Below are positions 30,814-38,939 of a stretch of DNA of 42,215 bases, piece by piece. The notes beneath the pieces were generated by a model. That model was not told the origin of the DNA, searched no databases, and saw nothing but the letters and a program-made list of their open reading frames with translations. Numbering within the stretch: the first letter of the stretch is position 1; each line of letters begins with the position of its first letter. Source of the DNA: Cyanophora paradoxa (Eukaryota; Glaucocystophyceae; Cyanophorales; Cyanophoraceae). A program made the translations under genes and the position numbers. The stretch lies in NCBI GenBank assembly GCA_004431415.1, contig QPMI01000446.1:1-42215 (forward strand), in the 5' to 3' direction.

Positions 30814-32498
30814 TTGCAGCAGGCGGAAATTTCGGTTTGATGGACACCAAACCAGGTATCTATTTAACCAGTTACTATGCAGATGACATCCCAATGACAG
30901 GAGGATTGATCTCTCTACCATCTGATCCAGCAAACTATGATGACAAAGATGCAGCAATCCAAATTAATGTAACTGATGTTAGTGACTTAGATAGTTCAAG
31001 ACCCAAATTAATATTCAGCAGAGAGAGATTGTTACCCAATGCTCTCATTGGAAATCGAGATGACTACAAGAGATGCGAAATCTCATGGATAAAAACGAAT
31101 TATAATGGTGGAGTTGGTGAGGGAGTTTTAGAAATCAATCAAAGGGCAGCAGCAAAGAATATTCACAATGAGACCATATCAAGAGTGGTAACAGAGGATT
31201 ACCTTCAAGCCCAAAACTACATAGATGAAACAGAACTGAATACAATTATTGCAGGTATTAATATTGGTGTGACAGGTGATTACCTCCCTCTCACAGGTGG
31301 AATAATTGATGGAACAGTGACAGCATGTAACTTCTTTGTCCACACTGAAAGTAATCAAACCTTCCCAGTTGTACATCCAGGAGGTGAGTATGAGATCCCA
31401 GATGATCCAGCTATTATGCCCATTAAGATTGACCTACCTTCTGATTATGTTGGAAGGGGTGAACTGAAAACGATCTCTTTCACAGGAGATTATAATGATC
31501 TCCTCAATAAACCCACCCCATCCAATTTACACCCTGTTGCATACTCAGGTAGTTTCCTTGATCTGAATAATAGATCACACACCCACACAAAGGCAGAAAT
31601 TATAGATTTTGCACACACTCACACCAAATCCCAGATAACAGATTTTGCTCACTTCCACACCAGAGCAGATATCACGAATTTCGCTCACACTCATTTTAAA
31701 TCTGAAATCACAGATTTCGCACACACTCACACAAAGTCACAGATAACAGATTTTGCACACACTCACACCAAAGGAGAGATTACAGACTTTGCTCACACCC
31801 ATGTAAAGAGTGAGATAACAGATTTTGCACACACTCACACCAAAGGTGAGATTACAGACTTTGCTCATACTCATACTAAGTCTCAAATTACAGATTTTGC
31901 TCACACACACCTTTGGGGAGATATTACAGATCGACCTACTCTTGATCCATTCACAGCAACCACTATTAGAGCCAACAACACGATGTATGTAGGATCAGGT
32001 CAGATTGTAGAACCAGCAGGACCTATGTTTGAAGAAACATGGTTCTTCCACAATTCGCAGAATTACTTTGATAAAACCTTACTTGTTCGTGGAAATGCAT
32101 ATGCAAGGAATTTCTATGCTATGAACCCCTCAAATAATGCGACCATCAGTCGATGCATTACAGAAGCAGATCTTTCCAGTCAACTCAATGCATATTTTAA
32201 TGGGAAAATTCAAGCAGGTAAGTATGTTTACACTACTCCTGTTTTAAATTACAATAATCTATATGTGTTCAATCTTACTATCTATTTTACCAATGCCTTT
32301 GCTTCTCCTCCTGTTGTTACAGCAACTGTAAGGCATGAAGGACAAGAACCAAATTATCAAGTAACTCCCGTCATTTTTACTGTGAACCTGTTGAATGTTT
32401 ACAGTAACTATTTCACTTGTGAACTTTTCACTGATCCATATGCAATGAATAATTCATCCAAAACTGTAACAATCCATTACATTGCTGTCGCAATTTAA
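30804..32498 (+). CDS. HxH-repeat fibre protein with H-type-lectin-like C-terminus (564 residues)
   Basis: Residues ~1-255 form an N-terminal region with two M/L-x-G-G-x-I collar-like words. Residues ~257-369 are about nine 12-residue units, T-K-x-x-I-T-D-F-A-H-T-H, giving ten HxH sites. In phage T4 gp37 such HxH sites hold iron ions along the trimer needle, so a metal-bound trimeric shaft is expected. The last ~90 residues (L-T-I-Y-F-T-N-A-F-A-S-P-P-V-V, ending T-I-H-Y-I-A-V-A-I) fit an H-type lectin fold, a sugar-binding head. The gene overlaps the upstream fibre gene by 10 nt. It probably acts in host-surface attachment. Intact in both arms. Confidence 0.75.
   Translation: MQIIAAGGNFGLMDTKPGIYLTSYYADDIPMTGGLISLPSDPANYDDKDAAIQINVTDVSDLDSSRPKLIFSRERLLPNALIGNRDDYKRCEISWIKTNYNGGVGEGVLEINQRAAAKNIHNETISRVVTEDYLQAQNYIDETELNTIIAGINIGVTGDYLPLTGGIIDGTVTACNFFVHTESNQTFPVVHPGGEYEIPDDPAIMPIKIDLPSDYVGRGELKTISFTGDYNDLLNKPTPSNLHPVAYSGSFLDLNNRSHTHTKAEIIDFAHTHTKSQITDFAHFHTRADITNFAHTHFKSEITDFAHTHTKSQITDFAHTHTKGEITDFAHTHVKSEITDFAHTHTKGEITDFAHTHTKSQITDFAHTHLWGDITDRPTLDPFTATTIRANNTMYVGSGQIVEPAGPMFEETWFFHNSQNYFDKTLLVRGNAYARNFYAMNPSNNATISRCITEADLSSQLNAYFNGKIQAGKYVYTTPVLNYNNLYVFNLTIYFTNAFASPPVVTATVRHEGQEPNYQVTPVIFTVNLLNVYSNYFTCELFTDPYAMNNSSKTVTIHYIAVAI
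31574..31911 (+). repeat. 36-bp tandem repeat coding HxH units
   Basis: About nine units; synonymous codon differences between units argue for an old, selected repeat rather than recent slippage. Confidence 0.85.
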
Positions 32499-32517
32499 CT
32501 ATTTGATTAATATAAAG

Positions 32518-33564
32518 ATGACCTCTCTATTAGAAATCCCAAACTATGAACTTGCAGCCAAATCACTGCACAGCACCTCTCATGGAGTAGTTGATTCAAC
32601 CCCTGGGTATATTTGTACTGAAACTTCAAGTAATACCTCTTTCACAGAGAATAATATACTCAGAGTCAAAGAAATTCGATGTGATAGGAATGGAGGCAAG
32701 ATAAGAACCACAGGAATTATTATCTCGAATAAAAATCAGGTTCAAGCAGGTCAAGTAGTCCCAGATTCAGCAATATATGATAATGTAGGTGGATTTACCA
32801 CAGCACAGATAGTTTCTTTTGGTAACACAAGTAATACTTCCGCTCTTGTAGTCAAGAGTGGAGGAGCATACTTTGGAGAGGCATTAAAGGTGAATGGAAC
32901 AGTAACAGCATCCATACTAAATGCTGGAAGTGGAATGTTTGAGAGTCCAATAAATTTTGAGGGTGGATATAATGCGAGTAGTTTTTCAGTTGGTGTTGGT
33001 GTCTTTTCCACAATGTTAAACACACCTGAAATTGAATCATCGAATGCACTCAATATCAAGAGAAATGCAGTGGTTACAGCAACCATAAACAATGTTTCCC
33101 CTTCAATAAATCTAATTAAATATCTGAAAGCTCCTCACCCTCGGTTTTGTATTGTAAATTATTCAACATCAGCAGTTACTGTGGGAACCACATCAACAGC
33201 AAGAAGATTCGCTTTTAACAGAACTCTTGTGGATGCAAGCAATAATATCACATTATCCACAGGCACCTTTACAGCACCTGTGTCCGGAATTTATAGATTC
33301 TTCTTCATTGTTCAAATGTCAACAGCTTCATCAACAGGGGAGTGTAGAGTTGCATTTAGAAAGAATGATTTGGCTCTTTCCCCTCAATCGGTTCAAGAAT
33401 TTTCAACTTACAATGGAAGGCGAAGTGTTCATATGGAGGCTTCTTTTGCTGTATATGCGAACGAATTTGTGAATGTTATACAAACCTGGACATCGTCCAT
33501 GCAATATGATGCTACAATACAAGGTATTACCTGTTTTGGGGGGCATCTCATCAGTAGATTATAA
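32518..33564 (+). CDS. Adhesin paralogue D, C1q-headed (348 residues, intact)
   Basis: The start is set at the ATG giving M-T-S-L-L-E-I-P. The longer reading from 32482 uses TTG and overlaps the previous gene. The N-module (residues ~25-115) has C-T-E-T-S-S, K-E-I-R-C-D-R-N-G-G-K-I-R-T-T and V-V-K-S-G-G-A-Y-F-G. A repetitive stalk ends T-P-E-I-E-S. Residues ~205-348 are C1q/TNF-like: P-R-F-C, F-T-A-P-V-S-G-I-Y-R-F-F, a conserved C-R-V-A-F, then aromatic strands ending G-I-T-C-F-G-G. C1q heads trimerise, which suits a fibre tip. Only this copy is in one frame; the left copy is shifted. Confidence 0.75.
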   Translation: MTSLLEIPNYELAAKSLHSTSHGVVDSTPGYICTETSSNTSFTENNILRVKEIRCDRNGGKIRTTGIIISNKNQVQAGQVVPDSAIYDNVGGFTTAQIVSFGNTSNTSALVVKSGGAYFGEALKVNGTVTASILNAGSGMFESPINFEGGYNASSFSVGVGVFSTMLNTPEIESSNALNIKRNAVVTATINNVSPSINLIKYLKAPHPRFCIVNYSTSAVTVGTTSTARRFAFNRTLVDASNNITLSTGTFTAPVSGIYRFFFIVQMSTASSTGECRVAFRKNDLALSPQSVQEFSTYNGRRSVHMEASFAVYANEFVNVIQTWTSSMQYDATIQGITCFGGHLISRL

Positions 33565-33586
33565 ACTTTTTGTTGGGAATTTATAG

Positions 33587-34204
33587 ATGGCTACCCAAAT
33601 TGCAGTTCCTGTTTTCTGTTATGCAGCACCTAAATTGCATCAACTGAACCACACAGTTACAGATGCTATTCCCGGGTTTATTTGCACAGAAACCACAGGA
33701 GCAGATTCGTTTACTCAAAATTTGATTATCAGATGCAAGGAGATTCGATGTGATAGAAATGCTGGAAAAATAAGAACCACACAATTAATCGTAAGTAACA
33801 AGAATCAGGTGTTAACAGGTGGTGTAGTTGCTGATGCAGCTATTTATGATGATGCAGGTGGGGTGACCACACCACAGATTGTTACTTTTGATGGGACAGA
33901 AAATAATGCAGCACTTGTAGTTAAATCAGGTGGAGCATGGATAGGTTCGGGAGCTTTTGTGAATGGAACACTCTCAGCTGCAAACGTCTCAATTTCAGGC
34001 CAAACGACATTTACAGGTGTTGTGAATGCAAATGGTGGTCTTTTTGTTCCTACTTATACAGTCCCTGTGATGACCACAACCACAAAGATTCAAACACCTG
34101 AAATAGATACAGGAGCAAATGTAGATCTCATTCTGAAACGCAATAGCACAGAAGTCGCACGAATTGATGCAGGGGTCTTACAATCGCAGCAAACTTTTAT
34201 TTGA
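33587..34204 (+). CDS. Adhesin paralogue C, N-terminal half (205 residues, right copy)
   Basis: Same as 24295-24912 and of equal length. Its TGA (34202-34204) overlaps the TTG that opens the following C1q-like ORF (34201). Confidence 0.65.
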   Translation: MATQIAVPVFCYAAPKLHQLNHTVTDAIPGFICTETTGADSFTQNLIIRCKEIRCDRNAGKIRTTQLIVSNKNQVLTGGVVADAAIYDDAGGVTTPQIVTFDGTENNAALVVKSGGAWIGSGAFVNGTLSAANVSISGQTTFTGVVNANGGLFVPTYTVPVMTTTTKIQTPEIDTGANVDLILKRNSTEVARIDAGVLQSQQTFI

Positions 34205-34596
34205 AGCAAGAAACCCAACCTCGATTTTGTGTTGGGTTTGGTGTAGCAACAAGAAGTGGAGTATATGGGCGTCTTACTAATTGGTTGCATGAATTCTTTG
34301 ATAATACCAACTCATTTGATGTAGTAGAAGGGAAATTCACAGCGCCTATAAGTGGAGATTATAGATTCTCTCTTAATTCTTATAGTATTGTTACCTCATC
34401 TGTGAGTGTAGATCTGAAAGTAAATGATCAGAATGTTTCAACAGAATTCAATTTCAGGGTAAACAACTCACAAACAGTAACCAACAAAACAATCATTTTG
34501 AGCGCAATACTCAGACTTGGAGCCGGGATAATGTCTCTATTTATGCTGTTGATACTTCCATTTCAGAATTCACAACGTTTAGTGGCGAATTGCTGA
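34201..34596 (+). CDS. C1q-like head of paralogue C (right copy, second frameshift)
   Basis: As 23891-24298, but GGG replaces GGGG near 34524. The last residues are therefore wrong and the stop comes at 34596 instead of about 34608. The left copy gives the better C-terminus. Confidence 0.55.
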   Translation: MKQETQPRFCVGFGVATRSGVYGRLTNWLHEFFDNTNSFDVVEGKFTAPISGDYRFSLNSYSIVTSSVSVDLKVNDQNVSTEFNFRVNNSQTVTNKTIILSAILRLGAGIMSLFMLLILPFQNSQRLVANC

Positions 34597-34626
34597 GCAT
34601 AATTTAATTTCTACAAGTAGTTTAGA

Positions 34627-34890
34627 ATGTCGAATATATACCAAGTAGTTCTGACTGATACCGAAAAGTTGGGAATGGAATATTGCGCTGCTTCTGTTCA
34701 GGACTGGATTGATAATGCTGCCCACAACAGGGCAAGAATCGCAATTGATGAGATTGTTCAGAAAGAGATCCAATCTTGCATCTCATCAGGAGTTCAGATA
34801 CCAACCTCAAAGGAAGCGATTGTATTACAGGCATTCCAAAGGGGAACTGTAAAGAAAGGCATCGAGTATAACAATGTCACAGAAGAGTAG
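34627..34890 (+). CDS. 87-residue phage-type small protein (right copy)
   Basis: Identical in length and frame to 23608-23871. The ATG follows TAGTTTAGA; the stop TAG lies 38 nt before the next gene's ATG. Confidence 0.6.
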   Translation: MSNIYQVVLTDTEKLGMEYCAASVQDWIDNAAHNRARIAIDEIVQKEIQSCISSGVQIPTSKEAIVLQAFQRGTVKKGIEYNNVTEE

Positions 34891-34928
34891 TGTACATTAT
34901 TTTTCTTTCCTTCTTAGTAAAAGAAGCA

Positions 34929-35774
34929 ATGGGTGAATATAATCGAGTTCAACTTCCAATATATTCCCTTGGATCCCCTGCTATGCACTTTCGCCAGCAT
35001 GAAGTTAATGATGAGGTTCGTGGTTTAGAATCCACAGAGAGACCCAATTCCAATGGTAACTCCTTTGATAAGAATTCGATTATTCGAGTTAAAGAACTGA
35101 GAGCAGACAAGAATTCGGGTGTGGTTAAAACAACTCGACTCCTTGTCTCAAATGCGAACTTCTTCCAACCCACTAATGGAGGTCCTGATGCTTACAGTGT
35201 AGACCTGAAAGCCCTCGATTTTGACAAGAATTCTGCTGCTGTAACTGTGAGATCAGGTGGAGCATTTATTGGTGGTGGTTGCAGAGTTTCAGGTCAACTC
35301 TCCTCATCAATTGCATACAATGATGTCCCAGATACTCTTGAACAGAATGTTGAAGACCCACAACGAATTCGATTATATATACCAGTTGCACAACAGCCAA
35401 TTATTCAATTTTACCAAGGTTATACTGTCACACTTGAAAACTCTGAATTGATTGAAGGAACCAAAAGAGTAATGAGAGGGCTGGTCATTCCTTCTGCAAT
35501 GCTTTCTTTATGTAGAGCCAACAATAACCAGCCAGGTCACAGATACAATTTCAGTGTTCAAGGATATGATCATTTCGGCACAGGGTTCTGTGTTTATAAT
35601 AACAATTTCACCTATGATCTGTTTGTTACAGATATTGGAAAATATACAATTACAGTTATGGGTATCAGAACAGATATAGCTGCTGTCTCAGCTCTAAGAG
35701 GTGTTACTCCTGATACTCTTTCTCAAACAGGGTTTTACCAGGAACCAGATGTGATTGATAACCCAACCCCATAA
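34929..35774 (+). CDS. Adhesin paralogue B (281 residues, right copy)
   Basis: Matches 22724-23569 in full. The start ATG at 34929 is preferred over the upstream GTG at 34890, which sits inside the previous gene's stop region and adds residues not found in paralogue A. Confidence 0.65.
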   Translation: MGEYNRVQLPIYSLGSPAMHFRQHEVNDEVRGLESTERPNSNGNSFDKNSIIRVKELRADKNSGVVKTTRLLVSNANFFQPTNGGPDAYSVDLKALDFDKNSAAVTVRSGGAFIGGGCRVSGQLSSSIAYNDVPDTLEQNVEDPQRIRLYIPVAQQPIIQFYQGYTVTLENSELIEGTKRVMRGLVIPSAMLSLCRANNNQPGHRYNFSVQGYDHFGTGFCVYNNNFTYDLFVTDIGKYTITVMGIRTDIAAVSALRGVTPDTLSQTGFYQEPDVIDNPTP

Positions 35775-35797
35775 ATTATATATTACTTTAATGTAAA

Positions 35798-36624
35798 ATG
35801 GCTGCCCCAGTAGAGCGAATTATTACACCCCAACTCTCATTAGCAGCACCTGCAAATCACGTTTTGCAGCATGCTACTTTTGATGATGTAGAAGGTCTCC
35901 AATCCACAGAAGTACAACCTACAATGAATACCTTTGGTTCCACCCATAAACTGAGATTGCAGGAACTCAGATGTGATAAAAATAATGGTATAGTTAAGAC
36001 AACGAAACTCCTTGTGACAAATGCGAACTTTTCTGCCCATTATGGAGACCCAGACAGTTATGGTGATCCTCTTCTACTTATTCTTTTGAATCTCGGTCGG
36101 GAGCTATTAACTGCAAAACGGGGGGAGCATATATTGGTGATGGTCTTCGGATTGGTGGAGCTGTTGGTGCGCCTCTTTTCGTAAATGATCAACCCAATCC
36201 CATTGATCCCAACACCAGAATTCGCACCTATGTCCCAAGTATGAATGCACCATATATTATCAAGATCTTCCCAATTGTTGTGAATGAGCAGACATCAGTA
36301 GTTGATTCTCTTGTTGAGATTGGTGACCACTACAAGGTGGTCGTGGATATTCCACCAGATGTTTATGCTGTCTGTCAAGTAGAGGGTGGAACCCCAAATA
36401 TTGCAGTTGTAATCACTCCATATGACAATTTCGGGATTGCTTATCATGGAGTGAATTTCGGTCTTGAAGATTACCAGTTTTTGGTGAGAGCCACCAGATT
36501 TGGTATCTACAAATGCATTCTCTATGCTGAGAGAACCGATGCTATTGCAAGACAGAATACATATGCAGAATATTACGGCACAAATCGATACTTCCCCATT
36601 TTCGGGCAGGATACTGCTCCATAG
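35798..36624 (+). pseudogene. Adhesin paralogue A, frameshifted right copy
   Basis: Compared with the intact left copy (21873-22700), a T3 run is T2 near 36072. The first frame ends at 36184 and the head continues in another frame from about 36100 to 36624. Probably a base-calling error. Confidence 0.7.
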
Positions 36625-36649
36625 AAATCTCAGGTATATATAGAGAGGA

Positions 36650-36922
36650 ATGGATGATAAAACAAAGAAATTCATAGAATCTGCAATGATGGTTCATGGT
36701 GATGCTAAATTCGATTATAGTGAGACAGTGTATAAGAAAGCACAAGAGAAGGTCTCTGTTAGATGCCTTAAATGCAACAAGATCCTCCAAACCTACCCAT
36801 TTAATCATGTAAGGGGAAGTGGATGCAGAGAGTGCAACAAGAAATCCTCTCATGCTTACAGAAAAAAGACTACATCAGGAATTGTGATAGATGATAAACC
36901 AGTGGTACTGTACTTTGATTAG
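36650..36922 (+). CDS. DUF723-like zinc-binding small protein (right copy)
   Basis: Identical in length to 21575-21847; preceded by TATATATAGAGAGGA directly against the ATG. Confidence 0.7.
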   Translation: MDDKTKKFIESAMMVHGDAKFDYSETVYKKAQEKVSVRCLKCNKILQTYPFNHVRGSGCRECNKKSSHAYRKKTTSGIVIDDKPVVLYFD

Positions 36923-37068
36923 ATCTTTGAGAGAGAAATGAGGATCTTTCCCCATTTTCCCTTTGTGATTATGCATGTGTCAAAGCAGTTTGGACAGGTC
37001 TTGTGGTAGTGCAGCAGAATGATATCCACCAACTCATAAGGTAGCACTCTTGCTAAGATGGTTCGCAT
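36919..37068 (-). CDS. 49-residue LPYEL / CxxC microprotein (right copy)
   Basis: Mirror of 21429-21578, intact, convergent with the DUF723-like gene and overlapping its stop. Confidence 0.5.
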   Translation of the reverse strand: MRTILARVLPYELVDIILLHYHKTCPNCFDTCIITKGKWGKILISLSKI

Positions 37069-37108
37069 TCTACCAATCGCGTTTTTAATTTTTCTAAATT
37101 ATTCATAA

Positions 37109-37435
37109 ATGAATACTCATCGAGGCTTCCATGTGATGCTGGATTACAAATTCAGAACCCAATTAGCAGTAGGAGTGGAAGACTTGGAGACAACGACCAG
37201 GTGGTTAATGCAGTTCTTACAAACTATTATTCAAGAGCAAGGTATTCGAGTAGTTCACAAGCATTGCGAGATTTTCGATGGTGGTATTTCTCCTCCTGGT
37301 TTTGCAATGGTTCTTCTGCTGGATGAGAGCCACTGCACTGCTCATTGTTACTCAAATGAAGGTATGCTGGCGATTGATATATTCAGTTGTGGATTAGAAG
37401 CAGAGAGAAAACCACGAGAGTATCTCATGAGATAG
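37109..37435 (+). CDS. speD: SpeD-type S-adenosylmethionine decarboxylase (right copy, 108 residues)
   Basis: Same catalytic core as the left copy: E-S-H cleavage site, His at Ser+5, Cys at Ser+20. An A4 run, where the left arm has A5, changes the frame after residue ~101 and gives the short end K-P-R-E-Y-L-M-R. SpeD lengths near 110 are also plausible, so I cannot tell which arm is right. Confidence 0.8.
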   Translation: MNTHRGFHVMLDYKFRTQLAVGVEDLETTTRWLMQFLQTIIQEQGIRVVHKHCEIFDGGISPPGFAMVLLLDESHCTAHCYSNEGMLAIDIFSCGLEAERKPREYLMR

Positions 37436-37532
37436 ATGAGAGAATAACAGGTGTGTTTTCAGGGTTGGAGAAATCGGAGAAACATAGAGTATTGCGATTT
37501 CCGAGTTAGTTGACACTGAGAAATTCAGAATT

Positions 37533-38063
37533 TCAGATGGTCTTACTGAAATGGTCAGATAATCGGGTGTGACACCTATTTAATTGACTGTGACGCCTGT
37601 GACAGGTGTGACACCTATTTTCAAACTTTTTAAAATTCTCACAAATTACAGACTTCTGAAAACACCTGTCACACCTGTCACACCCGTCACACCCAATTAA
37701 CAAAGACTCTATTTCTTACTGAGATATTCAAGATTTATTGTTGTCTTACTGAAAACAGTCTATGTGACAGGTGTGACACCTTCAAAATCCACCCAACAAT
37801 AGTCGATTTCATGAATACCTTTCTGTCTTACTGAAAATGGTAAGGAGACCAGGTGTGACAGGTAGTTTAATTGAGTGTGACAGGTGTGACAGGTGTGACA
37901 CCTATTTTCAAACTTTCTAAATTTTTCAAAAATGACAGACTTCTGAAAACACCTGTCACACCTGTCACACCTGTCACAGACATTCTACCCCTCTTACTGA
38001 CTTTCTCAAAAACAAATATATCTATTACTGAATATCATTTGAATACTACCTGTCACACTTGAA
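37533..38063. repeat. TGTGACAGG / CCTGTCACA arrays (right copy)
   Basis: Mirror of 20430-20960 with the same two inverted modules and TCTTACTGA words. Confidence 0.8.
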
Positions 38064-38090
38064 TTCAATTATTCTGTTTTATAGAACATA

Positions 38091-38359
38091 TGCAATCTAA
38101 TCGATTGTTCAATTGGAGACCATGCAACTCTGTGACACTTTTTCGATCTAAAATATAAATCCGCAATCTCATCGATTGTTTAATTGGACATAATGCAGTT
38201 CCGATATATTCCAATAGAAAATCCCGCAATCTAATCGATTGTTTAATGGGAGATAATGCAACTCTGTGACACTTTTTCGGTGCAAAAATGTACATCAGCA
38301 ATCTCATCGATTGTTCAATTGGACACAATGCAACTCTGTGACACTTTTTGCGTTTTTCG
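38091..38359. repeat. Four ~63-72 bp subterminal repeats (right copy)
   Basis: Mirror of 20134-20402; ATCGATTGTT cores at the expected four positions. Confidence 0.85.
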
Positions 38360-38669
38360 ATACAGAATGGGCGGTGGTCTACTTCAATACATGAGAGATA
38401 TATCGAGTTTATGCGAATTTATGCAATTTAATCGCAATTATATCGATCTTTAAGCAGTTTAATGTTAATCTATCGCAGATTTGTATGTAAACAACAAAGT
38501 ACATAATCAATCGATATAAGATCAATTGAATCTATCGAAGTTTAATCGAAAATATGCATTTTGGTAAACGCGTTTTCATTTTTAATACAAAGTTTGCATT
38601 ATTTTATACAAAGTTTGCATAAAAAGTTTAAGAAATTAATCGAAAAATATGTATTTTAGTATTAAATTA

Positions 38670-38764
38670 ACACATATTGAAAAACGAATTTAAATCCAGA
38701 GTGAATCGAGATCGCGAAGCGATCGAGATGAACGAGGGATTTAAATTCGTTTTTCAATATGTGT
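38670..38764. repeat. Imperfect terminal hairpin (right copy)
   Basis: 28-nt arms 38670-38697 and 38737-38764, an exact reverse complement of the left hairpin including its asymmetric loop. Confidence 0.8.
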
Positions 38765-38939
38765 GCCGCGCGCGCTGGGCCGGGGTCAATCTACATCTGC
38801 CCCGTGCATGTTCGTGCCCTACTACTCTTTCATTAGATCCAGATTCCCCCCTTGCACCCCGGCGCGCCAAAACGCGGCCGGGCCACTAGTATTATATCTG
38901 CGGTTATTCTGACGGCCGCGGGGCGGGGAACGATGGGAA

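Larger units (their letters stand above)
19729..38764. mobile_element. AT-rich virus-like element, present as two fused inverted partial copies
   Basis: Composition shifts sharply from GC-rich, intron-bearing host DNA to AT-rich, tightly packed genes at the terminal hairpin (19729; mirrored at 38764). Gene content is viral or phage-like: trimeric-fibre repeats, C1q-like adhesins, a DUF723-like protein, a tail-locus small protein and SpeD. No capsid, polymerase, terminase or integrase is visible, because only one end of the element is represented, twice. The assigned limits are the outer edges of the two hairpins. No target-site duplication can be tested, since the opposite end is absent. A chimeric contig is an alternative to true integration. 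Confidence 0.6.

Noticed and set aside
34180-34210. Programmed -1 frameshift site
   Set aside because: No X-XXY-YYZ heptamer in the right phase and no obvious downstream pseudoknot; kept only as an open possibility.
19729-38764. A 19-kb element with ~9.4-kb terminal inverted repeats
   Set aside because: The inversion continues ~3.5 kb into host DNA on both sides, which terminal repeats would not do.
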